9,635 nt of DNA from CAZGSG01 sp964528095 (GTDB taxonomy: Bacteria; Bacteroidota; Bacteroidia; Chitinophagales; Chitinophagaceae), in assembly GCA_964528095.1 (NCBI GenBank), contig CAZGSG010000225.1, forward strand, positions 1 to 9,635. Direction: 5' to 3'. The notes under the pieces were generated by a model, which saw nothing but the letters and a program-made list of their open reading frames with translations, did not search any database and was not told the DNA's origin. A program made the translations under genes and the position numbers. The first letter of the stretch is position 1, and each line of letters starts with the position of its first letter. Shown piece after piece: positions 1-6,682 of the stretch.

Positions 1-1173
1 CCTCACCGCGTTAATCAATGCATTAATGATCTTTGATTGGGGAGCGAGGCGATAACAGGTTATTTTTATCGTACTTACGTCGGGATCAATAGCCGCTTCG
101 CGGATGATATCAATAAGGGGCGTAAACGAATGATACGGGAGATGCAGCATAATGTCTTTCTCCAATACAACATCCGATACCCGTCTTTCCATTAGCAACG
201 GATGATCAAATGATTTTTTCCTGGGCTTTTTTATTTTAAACACCTGTTCGGGAAAATCCATAAAATGCCTGAAATTGTGAATACGTCCACCGGGCAGCAT
301 ATTGTCTTTGCGCGATAGGTTCAGCCGGCGGATCAGGTATTCGAGTAAACCCGGATCCATCTCCTTGTCGTATACAAATCGTACCGGTTTTCCTTTGCGC
401 CGGTTCTTCAAACCCTTTTCGATCTTTTGCATGATATTCGTCGAAAGATCATTATCGATATCGAGTTCCGCATCCCTGGTGACTTTAAAAACATGGGCAT
501 TGTACTGGTCATAGCCAAAATAAGAAAAGATATCAGGCAGGTTAAAGCGGATCACATCTTCCAGCAGAATAATCTTATTTTCTCCATTGGTGGATGGAAG
601 CAGCACAAACCTTCCCAACACCTTGCTGGGGATCTCGATCAACGCGTATTTTTTTTTAAGGGCGCTTTCTCTTTTCCACATCACTACGCCCAGGTAGATT
701 GACTTATCACGGAGATTGGGGAAATTAGGAATATTCTCGATCATGAGTGGGATCACATTGGAACTCACTTCCGCATCATAATAATTACGAACAAATTCCT
801 GTTGTTCCTGGTTAAGCTCGTTTTCTGTAACAAGAAAGATCTTCTGTTCTTTCATTTCCATTTGTACCACATCCCAGATCCTGCTGAATTCACTTTGCTG
901 GTTGAGCACATTCATTTGTATTTCATCCAGGATCTGCTGTGGATCTGTTTCCATATGCATATTGCCCTTGTTGCCAAACTGGATCATCCGTTTGAGCGTA
1001 GCAACTCTTACCCGGAAAAATTCATCCATGTTATTGGAAAAAATTCCCAGGAATCTTATCCGTTCCCGTAGTGGGACAGCAGGATCAGCAGCTTCCTGTA
1101 ATACCCTGGCATTAAAAGAAAGCCAGCTTATATCTCTTGCAATGGTTTTGCGATGGGGGTGTGTCATCTGCAT
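1..1173 (-). CDS. ppk1: Polyphosphate kinase 1, N-terminal 391 residues (cut by window edge)
   Basis: Ppk1 reversibly transfers the gamma-phosphate of ATP to inorganic polyphosphate. Reading the minus strand from the ATG at 1173 gives an uninterrupted frame of 391 codons to the window edge; an in-frame stop lies upstream at 1237-1239. The N-terminal domain is clear: SWLSFNARVLQEAAD at residues 16-30, RIRFLGIFSNN at 38-48 and DEFFRVRVATLKRM just after, all typical of the family, with the SNN asparagines in the ATP-binding part. The partial chain ends in the first catalytic domain, with PYHSF and IKITCYRLAPQS; its Arg375 aligns with the metal-site arginine of the E. coli enzyme (about 690 residues). 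The two conserved histidines, one of them phosphorylated, lie beyond the edge, so activity cannot be judged. A second ATG two codons in (1167) is an alternative start. It follows rfaE2 on the same strand after a 70-nt gap and may be read through from it or have its own promoter; I saw no convincing -7 element. Confidence 0.95.
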   Translation of the reverse strand, partial: MQMTHPHRKTIARDISWLSFNARVLQEAADPAVPLRERIRFLGIFSNNMDEFFRVRVATLKRMIQFGNKGNMHMETDPQQILDEIQMNVLNQQSEFSRIWDVVQMEMKEQKIFLVTENELNQEQQEFVRNYYDAEVSSNVIPLMIENIPNFPNLRDKSIYLGVVMWKRESALKKKYALIEIPSKVLGRFVLLPSTNGENKIILLEDVIRFNLPDIFSYFGYDQYNAHVFKVTRDAELDIDNDLSTNIMQKIEKGLKNRRKGKPVRFVYDKEMDPGLLEYLIRRLNLSRKDNMLPGGRIHNFRHFMDFPEQVFKIKKPRKKSFDHPLLMERRVSDVVLEKDIMLHLPYHSFTPLIDIIREAAIDPDVSTIKITCYRLAPQSKIINALINAVR

Positions 1174-1243
1174 GATTATAGGTAAAGATGTGCAATAAAA
1201 TTCACGGAACGGAAAGATCAATGTTAAGTTTACTGGTCAGTCT

Positions 1244-1735
1244 TCAGCCCGTTTTCATTTTGGTGATCAGCCCGGTTGTCGAAAAACCTTCCAGGATGGG
1301 GTTGATCACCACGCGGCCTCCGTTCGCGATCACTTCTTTGGCGCCGGCAATCTGTTCTACTGTATAATCTCCCCCCTTTATTAATACGTCGGGCATGATG
1401 GCTTTGATAAGTTCCAGCGGTGTATCTTCTTCAAATAATACGACAGCATCCACTATCACCAGTGACGCGAGCAATAACGCCCTTGAGCTTTGCTGATTCA
1501 CGGGCCTGCTTTCTCCCTTTAATCTTTTTACTGATGCGTCGGCGTTTAATCCCACAATAAGATAATCGGCCTCGGACGCTGCCTGCGAAAGAGAAGCGAT
1601 ATGTCCCTCATGCAGGATATCAAAGACCCCATTGGTAAATGCAACTGTTTTGCCGGTAATTCGCCACTGCGCAACTCTTCGCAGCAGTTCAGAAAGCAGC
1701 AATATTTTTCCAGGGATATGATCTGTTCTTCTCAT
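1244..1735 (-). CDS. rfaE2: D-glycero-beta-D-manno-heptose 1-phosphate adenylyltransferase (stand-alone RfaE2/HldE C-domain type)
   Basis: This cytoplasmic nucleotidyltransferase attaches AMP from ATP to heptose-1-phosphate, giving ADP-heptose for lipopolysaccharide or glycoprotein assembly. The 163-residue product is a single cytidylyltransferase-like Rossmann domain. It shows TNGVFD at 34-39, the HxGH nucleotide-binding signature HEGH at 42-45, LNADASVKRLKG at 63-74, IKGGDY at 119-124 and FSTTGLI at 151-157, which is the usual pattern of the RfaE domain II family. In E. coli this domain is fused to a heptose kinase (HldE); here it stands alone, so the kinase (HldA-like) must be encoded elsewhere. 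The start ATG lies 9 nt after the stop of the membrane protein gene, implying co-transcription. A glycerol-3-phosphate cytidylyltransferase is the closest alternative, but the LNAD..VKRLKG and KGGDY motifs favour the heptose enzyme. Confidence 0.93.
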   Translation of the reverse strand: MRRTDHIPGKILLLSELLRRVAQWRITGKTVAFTNGVFDILHEGHIASLSQAASEADYLIVGLNADASVKRLKGESRPVNQQSSRALLLASLVIVDAVVLFEEDTPLELIKAIMPDVLIKGGDYTVEQIAGAKEVIANGGRVVINPILEGFSTTGLITKMKTG

Positions 1736-1744
1736 TACTAAAAT

Positions 1745-2761
1745 TTAGAGCCCCGCTCTTTTTAATTTTCTTTTATTATACCAGGGCAGCAATCCAAAAC
1801 TAATTACACCACCTATCAATATCACCACTGTCTGCGCCAGCCATAGGATCCAGCCAAAAGCTATGGCTATACTATCTTTCAATCCATAAAGCATCATCGT
1901 TCTTTCCAGCAGGTACGGATAGGTGCCGATACCTCCGGGTGTGACGATCATTCCGATACTACCGGCTACCAGTACAGTCAGGGCCTCTTTTATTCCATAA
2001 TGCTGTGTTTCCTGCAATGCCATAAATCCAAGATAGCCACCGCCAATATATGCGGTCCATAACATAAGGGTCAGAAAAAGGAATTCGCCTCTTTTCTTCA
2101 AATGACGAACAGCGCTAAGTCCCTGCCATACCCGCGATGCGATTTTTTTTATACCGGTAAAAAGATCGCGCAGGTTTTTCTTTTTTACGATCATCCATAT
2201 AATAATGGCAACAGCTATAACGCCCAGCACGATTGCTGCAATCAGGTAACCGGACATTCCCTCCGGCGATTCTTCTCCTTTTTTTATGAAAACGCTACTC
2301 ATCAGCTGCGAATAAAGTCCCGGTTGCACAGCCAGCGTTACAATAAGAATGATCAGCAATGAAATGGCATCGATCAGGCGTTCAAGTATGATGGTTCCAA
2401 TTAATTTGTCAGCCGGTACTTTTTCATAACGGGCCAGTACAGTGCATTTGAGCACTTCGCCCAGGCGTGGCACAGCCAGGTTGGTAAGATAGCCGATAAG
2501 TACGGCGAAATATACATTTGCCTTGTCAGGACTATAACCAAGGGATTGAATCAGCAATCTCCAGCGAAGGGCCCTGATATAATGACTTAAGAACAGAATA
2601 AAAAAAACGGGGCCTACCAGATAGTACCTCGCATGCCGCAACGCCTCCCTGATCTGGTCTTTTTTTTCTCCGTCAATATCTTTGACCGACCACCACACGA
2701 AAAAAATACCAAGCCCCAGGAAAAAGACATATTGAAGTATAGTGAGCAGGCGTTTATTCAT
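1745..2761 (-). CDS. Flippase-like integral membrane protein (lysylphosphatidylglycerol synthase TM-region / UPF0104 family)
   Basis: The 338-residue product is an inner-membrane protein of the family related to the transmembrane part of MprF and to AglD (PF03706). Hydrophobic segments fall at about 6-24, 46-63, 83-97, 122-145, 171-192, 228-250, 261-282 and 300-325, suggesting roughly eight membrane passes. Family signatures are present: RWRLL at 66-70, PRLGEVLK at 98-105, ERLID at 127-131 and TPGGIGTYPYL at 274-284. The lysine-transferring soluble domain of full MprF is absent, so lysyl-lipid synthesis is not expected. Homologues are thought to move or modify lipid-linked precursors, and the exact substrate cannot be read from sequence. 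It starts 27 nt after the panD stop and ends 9 nt before rfaE2, so it belongs to the same transcript. Pairing with a heptose-nucleotide gene fits an envelope role (inference). The C-terminus is lysine- and arginine-rich, as expected for a cytoplasmic tail. Confidence 0.85.
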   Translation of the reverse strand: MNKRLLTILQYVFFLGLGIFFVWWSVKDIDGEKKDQIREALRHARYYLVGPVFFILFLSHYIRALRWRLLIQSLGYSPDKANVYFAVLIGYLTNLAVPRLGEVLKCTVLARYEKVPADKLIGTIILERLIDAISLLIILIVTLAVQPGLYSQLMSSVFIKKGEESPEGMSGYLIAAIVLGVIAVAIIIWMIVKKKNLRDLFTGIKKIASRVWQGLSAVRHLKKRGEFLFLTLMLWTAYIGGGYLGFMALQETQHYGIKEALTVLVAGSIGMIVTPGGIGTYPYLLERTMMLYGLKDSIAIAFGWILWLAQTVVILIGGVISFGLLPWYNKRKLKRAGL

Positions 2762-2788
2762 CTGGTAGAGCTGAAGTAAGAATGAGGG

Positions 2789-3133
2789 TTAGAGTTTATT
2801 TCCTTCTTTTGGAAAAACAAGAAAAGGGATATAGGTTTTCGCTTCTTCAAATTCCATCGAACAATAGGAAATGATCACGACTGTATCTCCCGCCATGCCA
2901 CGTCTTGCGGCAGGGCCGTTCAGGCAACAGGTGCCCGAACCTCTTTTTCCTTTGATCACGTAGGTTTCCAGTCTTTCGCCATTGTTTACATTTACAACCT
3001 GTACTTTCTCATTCTCTATCAGATTAGCGGCATCCATAAGGTCTTCGTCAATGGTAATGCTGCCCACATAGTTTAGATTTGCCTCAGTAATGACGGCCCG
3101 GTGTATCTTCGATTTTAATAATTCTATTCGCAT
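2789..3133 (-). CDS. panD: Aspartate 1-decarboxylase, pyruvoyl-dependent
   Basis: PanD decarboxylates L-aspartate to beta-alanine, the amine that PanC joins to pantoate. The precursor is self-cleaved between Gly24 and Ser25, which then becomes the pyruvoyl cofactor. Here YVGS places Gly24-Ser25 at exactly the E. coli numbering, and Lys9, Arg54, Tyr58 and Asn72 (in LNGPAA) also match active-site positions of that enzyme. At 114 residues it is slightly shorter than the E. coli protein (126) and ends soon after the core. RGSGTCCLNG carries two adjacent cysteines (69-70) where E. coli has none. The gene follows panC after 39 nt and precedes the membrane protein gene by 27 nt. A TAnnTTTG-like string (TATTTTTG, read on the minus strand at 3145-3138) lies only 5 nt before the ATG; I could not find a -33 partner, so I treat it as chance or at most a weak internal promoter. 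Confidence 0.97.
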   Translation of the reverse strand: MRIELLKSKIHRAVITEANLNYVGSITIDEDLMDAANLIENEKVQVVNVNNGERLETYVIKGKRGSGTCCLNGPAARRGMAGDTVVIISYCSMEFEEAKTYIPFLVFPKEGNKL

Positions 3134-3172
3134 GGTACAAAAATAATCTTTTGAAAAGGGAAAAAGCCCCTG

Positions 3173-4024
3173 TTAGTTTAAAAGCATGTTATCAATCAAT
3201 CTTACCTCATTGAGAAAAACGGCGGAAAGCGCTACCAGTTGTTGTTTTCCATCCCAAAAAAGAGGAACAGAAAGATCAGCAGCGGCAGCTATTTCTATAT
3301 AATCTATCCTGAAACCTTTACTGAGCAGCATCTCCCGCGCAGCTTCTTTTAAAGGTTGCAAATCTCCTTGTTTCAGATTGGTTTTTATCAACAATAATGC
3401 ACGGGAAATTGCGGCTGCCAGTTCTTTTTCTTCTTTTGTTAACCGGGTATTACGACTGCTCATTGCCAGGCCGCTTTCTTCACGCAGGGTGGGGGATATG
3501 GTTAATTTTACTAATCCTTCAAAATGCATTATCCCGATCAGCTTATTTATCACCATACATTGCTGGTAGTCTTTTTGCCCCAGGTATAAATTATCGGGTC
3601 TGACTATTTCCAGCAACCTTTCCACTACCATGCACACACCCTGGAAATGGCCGGGCCGGTATTTTCCTTCCAAAACAGTTTCAAGGTAGCCCAGGTCATA
3701 TTTTTTGTCAGGAGGTTTGCCACCGGGATATATTTCCGTAGCGGGAGGCAGGAACAGCAGGTCACAGCCGGCCTCCTCCAGCAGGGCAATGTCCTTTTCA
3801 ATGGTAACCGGGTATTTGGCAAAGTCTGCCGGATCATTGAATTGCGTGGGATTGACAAAAATGCTGCATACAACCAGCAGGTTCTCTTTTTTTGCCGCAC
3901 GGATCAGTGAAATATGACCCTCGTGCAGTGCTCCCATGGTAGGAACAAACCCGATCGTATTTCCATTACGACGGCTTTTATCAAGGTAATTCACTGTGTC
4001 CGCGACCTTTTTAAGTAGTATCAT
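3173..4024 (-). CDS. panC: Pantoate--beta-alanine ligase (pantothenate synthetase)
   Basis: PanC condenses pantoate with beta-alanine using ATP through a pantoyl-adenylate intermediate, the last step of pantothenate (vitamin B5) synthesis. The 283-residue length is normal. The class-I-synthetase-like fold is marked by PTMGALHEGH at 28-37 (HxGH histidines 34 and 37), FVNPTQF at 56-62 for pantoate binding, EGKYRPGHFQGV at 119-130, GQKDYQQ at 149-155 and the KMSKS-like MSSRN at 188-192. All usual catalytic motifs are intact. It is the first gene of the minus-strand run and sits directly upstream of panD, so the enzymes making and using beta-alanine are co-encoded; panB is not in the window. The ATG at 4024 gives a normal N-terminus and has no evident Shine-Dalgarno sequence. 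Transcription must start in the 105-bp region shared with the divergent starch-synthase-like gene. Confidence 0.98.
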   Translation of the reverse strand: MILLKKVADTVNYLDKSRRNGNTIGFVPTMGALHEGHISLIRAAKKENLLVVCSIFVNPTQFNDPADFAKYPVTIEKDIALLEEAGCDLLFLPPATEIYPGGKPPDKKYDLGYLETVLEGKYRPGHFQGVCMVVERLLEIVRPDNLYLGQKDYQQCMVINKLIGIMHFEGLVKLTISPTLREESGLAMSSRNTRLTKEEKELAAAISRALLLIKTNLKQGDLQPLKEAAREMLLSKGFRIDYIEIAAAADLSVPLFWDGKQQLVALSAVFLNEVRLIDNMLLN

Positions 4025-4047
4025 TCGGGGTGCTTATAGCCTTTAAA

Positions 4048-4066
4048 ATGCCTTTCTGTAAGGCGT
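4048..4066 (-). other. Small hairpin in the panC leader / divergent intergenic region
   Basis: GCCTT (4050-4054) and AAGGC (4060-4064) form a perfect 5-bp stem around a 5-nt loop. One wobble and one A-T pair extend it outward to 7 pairs. It lies 24-42 nt upstream of the panC start codon and upstream of the -7 element of the divergent gene. It could be a leader hairpin or an operator half-site pair, or mere chance given its small size. A second short palindrome, GTTTTAAAAC (4070-4079), lies next to it. No function is claimed. Confidence 0.3.
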
Positions 4067-4081
4067 TTAGTTTTAAAACAG

Positions 4082-4089
4082 TACCTTTG
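4082..4089 (+). promoter_or_regulatory. Probable -7 promoter element of the starch-synthase-like gene
   Basis: TACCTTTG matches the Bacteroidota primary sigma factor -7 consensus TAnnTTTG at every defined position. It lies 40 nt upstream of the start codon at 4130, which predicts a short AT-rich leader of about 35 nt. No good TTTG-like -33 element stands at the usual 19-21-nt spacing, so the call rests on the -7 element alone. Confidence 0.5.
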
Positions 4090-4129
4090 CCCACAATTTT
4101 TAAAAAAACACAAACCTAAACGGGACAAC

Positions 4130-4942
4130 ATGTCAGCAAAGAAAAGAATTTTATTTATTGCCAACGAAATGTCTCCCTACCTTGAACTTACTGAGTTTTC
4201 CGAGATTGTGAACAAACTGGCTATAAAGGCCAACGACAGTGGATTCGAGGTCAGATGTATCATGCCCCGGTTCGGGAGCATCAACGAACGTCGTCACCGT
4301 CTCCACGAGGTGGTAAGGCTTTCCGGTATCAATGTTACTGTAGATAATGATGATATGCCGCTCCAGATCAAAGTAGCTTCCTTACCTAGTGCAAGACTGC
4401 AGGTCTATTTCCTGGAAAATGAGGACCTTTTCAAAAGGAAATTCATTTTTCACGATGAGCAGGAAAAATGGTTCGATGATAACTGGCTCAGAACAATATT
4501 CTTTTGTAAGGGGGCCCTGGAAACCGTGAAAAAATTTGGCTGGCCTCCGGATATTATTCATTGCAGTGGCTGGATGACAGGCCTGATACCTTTTTATCTT
4601 AAGACTGTTTATAAAAAAGAACCGGTTTTTGCGCATAGCAAGATCATTTATACAGTAGGTCAGCAGACATTTAAAGAGAAACTTGGCGCCGATTTTACCA
4701 AAAAAGCGCTGATACATACATCCTTAAAAGAAAAAGACCTGGAAGTATTTAAGGAAGCGACCAACCTTGCCATGTTCCGTGGAGGAGCAACCTTTGCCGA
4801 CGCTATCACTTTTGGTGCAGAAAAGATCGACAAGAAACTGGTAGACGAGTTTTCCAAAGTGAGAGGTAAAAAAACATTATTATATAATCCTGAGTCTGAT
4901 TTATCAGAGTATATACAATTGTACAACGATATTGTAGCCTGA
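4130..4942 (+). CDS. Single-domain starch/glycogen-synthase-like protein with degenerate catalytic motifs
   Basis: The 270-residue product resembles only the N-terminal Rossmann domain of GT5 glycogen synthases. ILFIANEMSPY at 7-17 aligns with the start of GlgA, and PDIIHCSGWMTGLIPFYLK around 140-158 aligns with the PDVVHxHDWxxGL block. Members of this short Bacteroidota family are usually annotated 'glycogen synthase'. The ADP-glucose-binding KTGGL motif is replaced (Glu19-Leu-Thr-Glu), the HDWH block reads SGWM with its histidine and aspartate missing (146-149), and the conserved TxHN reads TVGQ (175-178). The whole C-terminal GT-B domain is absent, although the frame ends cleanly and shows no frameshift scar. 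Polymerising ADP-glucose is therefore unlikely; a regulatory, scaffold or ligand-binding role is possible but unproven. It is divergent from panC and lies 123 nt upstream of the DUF4270 gene. I recall the same neighbours in other Bacteroidota, which would suggest a functional link. Confidence 0.85.
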   Translation: MSAKKRILFIANEMSPYLELTEFSEIVNKLAIKANDSGFEVRCIMPRFGSINERRHRLHEVVRLSGINVTVDNDDMPLQIKVASLPSARLQVYFLENEDLFKRKFIFHDEQEKWFDDNWLRTIFFCKGALETVKKFGWPPDIIHCSGWMTGLIPFYLKTVYKKEPVFAHSKIIYTVGQQTFKEKLGADFTKKALIHTSLKEKDLEVFKEATNLAMFRGGATFADAITFGAEKIDKKLVDEFSKVRGKKTLLYNPESDLSEYIQLYNDIVA

Positions 4943-5065
4943 TATTGCCAAAATTTTGCAAAAACAGGTGGAATTCAAATCTGAATAGACAGAAATGGTA
5001 TTTTCGCAGACGAATTCTTTACTAATCACCTTGTTATCATTAACTCATAGGAATAAACTTTACTT

Positions 5066-6574
5066 GTGAAGCAAAAATACCCTGCATTCCTTCTTGTAGC
5101 GATCATTACCAGTACGGTCTTACTGTTTTCCGCTTGTAAAAAATTGAATGAAGCCACAGATCTTGGTGGTGATCTCATTCCTCCTATAGATAATATCAAC
5201 ACATTTGATACGACACTGACCATTGAGGCATTCAATGATATTTTCCTTGACAATAAGGATTCTATTTTTTCGAACGGAGTAGATGAACATTTCCTGGGAC
5301 GGATCGACAACGACCCGCTTTTTGGAAAAACCGATGCCCGTCTCTCACTGGAACTAAAACCTTCTTTTTACAAATTTGCATTTATAAACAAGCCCGATAG
5401 TCTACAGATAGATTCGATAATATTAGCACTTGATTATGTAGAAACTTATGGTGATACGATCGGTGCCCAAACTATAAATGTGTATGAAGTGGATCCCTCA
5501 AGCGGATTCCCCGATACGCTTAATTATCTTGTCAGGCATAATTATGTGAATAAAGGACAATTATTAGGTTCAAAGACTGTTTCTCCGCAAACACTGAAGG
5601 ACTCAATGAAAATATTCAGGGATACGGTTGCTACCGCCAAACAATTACGTATCCGCCTGAATGACGCGTTTGGTACAAGATTGTTGCAGTATGACAGTAC
5701 AGCAAACGGCGCTTATGTGTCCGACTCTACCTTTCGCGAGTTCTTTAAAGGGTTCTCTCTTGAATCCACCGGTGGCAATGGCCTGATGGGATTCAATCTT
5801 ACAGGTACAAAGACAAGACTGGAAATCTACTACAGGGATGACAATAACGGAGGACCGTTAACAAGCGCGGATACAGCGGTTAGCTTTTTTACATTTTCGA
5901 GTGGAACGGCCAGTTCAGCCAACTATGTAAAAAGAGATTATTCCGGCTCACCGGTACAGGCCGCCCAGGGAGGAACTACACCTGATGATATACTTTATAT
6001 ACAGAATACGCCCGGTACTTTTGCAACGCTTAAGATTCCCGGACTGGCTGGTGTAAGTAATAGAGTGGTGCACAGGGCAGAACTCATTGCGGAACAATTG
6101 CATGATGTTTCCGATACATTATTCCCTCCGGCGCCTTATTTATTCCTGGACGCGTATGATGCTACAAAAGCAAAATACCTTACCATTCCTTATGACCTTG
6201 CTTATGATGCCCAGGGCTCATTGAACCTGGGTAGTTTTGGTATATCTCCTTTTGGAGCAACAGATGGTCTGGGCAATACGGTCAGGGTATGGCGTTTTAA
6301 TATTACCCGTTATGTTCAGCATGTAGTGAATGGAACAGAACCAGCATATGATCAGTTCCGGTTATCCTCACCATTTTACCTTAGAAATGAGACCTATAGC
6401 CCGGGATCTAAAATTGCAGGGATAGATTATCCTTCCTTCCCGATCGTGGGTAATTCTATCAGCCCCATTAATCCAACCATAGCGAAGGGGAGGGTCCGGC
6501 TGGTAGGAAGCACAGGGCAGGCAGATACAAACCCCCGCAGGCTCAGGCTTCGTATTATTTATTCCAAAATCTAA
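5066..6574 (+). CDS. DUF4270 family lipoprotein
   Basis: The 502-residue product starts with a lipoprotein signal peptide: basic MKQK, a hydrophobic stretch from about 8 to 21, then lipobox FSAC with Cys24 as the lipid site. After it come the hallmarks I associate with DUF4270: DLGGDLIPP at 32-40 and FLGRIDNDPLFG at 76-87, followed by a beta-rich body with repeated Asp-Ser/Asp-Thr turns. The function of the family is unknown. The residues after Cys24 (KKLNE) do not show the acidic lipoprotein export signal used for surface display in Bacteroidota, so a periplasm-facing location is more likely (inference). The start must be the GTG at 5066: an in-frame TAA lies at 5054-5056, no ATG precedes the lipobox, and the intervening codons are not starts. 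AGGA at 5049-5052 is a weak ribosome site, 13 nt away. A TATTTTCG at 4999-5006 is a one-mismatch -7 candidate, so the gene may have its own promoter. Confidence 0.9.
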   Translation: MKQKYPAFLLVAIITSTVLLFSACKKLNEATDLGGDLIPPIDNINTFDTTLTIEAFNDIFLDNKDSIFSNGVDEHFLGRIDNDPLFGKTDARLSLELKPSFYKFAFINKPDSLQIDSIILALDYVETYGDTIGAQTINVYEVDPSSGFPDTLNYLVRHNYVNKGQLLGSKTVSPQTLKDSMKIFRDTVATAKQLRIRLNDAFGTRLLQYDSTANGAYVSDSTFREFFKGFSLESTGGNGLMGFNLTGTKTRLEIYYRDDNNGGPLTSADTAVSFFTFSSGTASSANYVKRDYSGSPVQAAQGGTTPDDILYIQNTPGTFATLKIPGLAGVSNRVVHRAELIAEQLHDVSDTLFPPAPYLFLDAYDATKAKYLTIPYDLAYDAQGSLNLGSFGISPFGATDGLGNTVRVWRFNITRYVQHVVNGTEPAYDQFRLSSPFYLRNETYSPGSKIAGIDYPSFPIVGNSISPINPTIAKGRVRLVGSTGQADTNPRRLRLRIIYSKI

Positions 6575-6614
6575 GTTCTATCCAGTAAATATTGAATTGT
6601 GTTAGAATAAATTA

Positions 6615-6643
6615 AAATCGGGTATTATCTTCGCACCCGATTT
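6615..6643. repeat. Perfect 9-bp inverted repeat enclosing the metK -7 element
   Basis: AAATCGGGT (6615-6623) and ACCCGATTT (6635-6643) are exact reverse complements separated by 11 nt. After one mismatch another pair extends the arms. The 11-nt spacer contains the candidate -7 element TATCTTCG. On the plus strand the hairpin is not followed by a T-run, so it is a poor terminator for the preceding lipoprotein gene. The placement is more like an operator overlapping a promoter, though chance or a weak attenuator remains possible. Confidence 0.6.
6626..6633 (+). promoter_or_regulatory. Probable -7 promoter element of metK
   Basis: TATCTTCG differs from the Bacteroidota TAnnTTTG consensus at a single position and is followed by CACCC, a sequence often seen after such elements in this phylum. 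A TTAG at 6602-6604 sits about 21 nt upstream as a weak -33 partner. Transcription would begin near 6640, leaving a leader of about 40 nt, too short for a known SAM riboswitch. The element lies inside the loop of the 6615-6643 inverted repeat. Confidence 0.5.
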
Positions 6644-6682
6644 AATATATACTATTCCATTTTTAAACTCTAAAGTTCATTT

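Noticed and set aside
302..1198. Several plus-strand open frames of 70-98 codons
   Set aside because: They are antisense to ppk1, whose minus-strand frame is continuous and matches the family along its whole length.
3138..3145. Internal promoter for panD (TATTTTTG on the minus strand)
   Set aside because: It sits 5 nt before the ATG with no -33 partner at the right spacing, and the AT-rich gap makes a chance match likely.
4130..4942. Frameshifted or truncated pseudogene of glgA
   Set aside because: The frame is intact to a clean stop, the following 123 nt do not encode a GT-B C-terminal domain, and short proteins of this kind are a recognised Bacteroidota family.
6615..6643. Intrinsic terminator of the DUF4270 gene
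   Set aside because: The stem is good but the plus-strand sequence after it (AATATATACT) has no T-run, and it encloses a promoter-like element.
6575..6682. SAM riboswitch upstream of metK
   Set aside because: The predicted leader is only about 40 nt and lacks the multi-helix or pseudoknot architecture of the SAM riboswitch classes I know; only one hairpin is present, and it overlaps the promoter.
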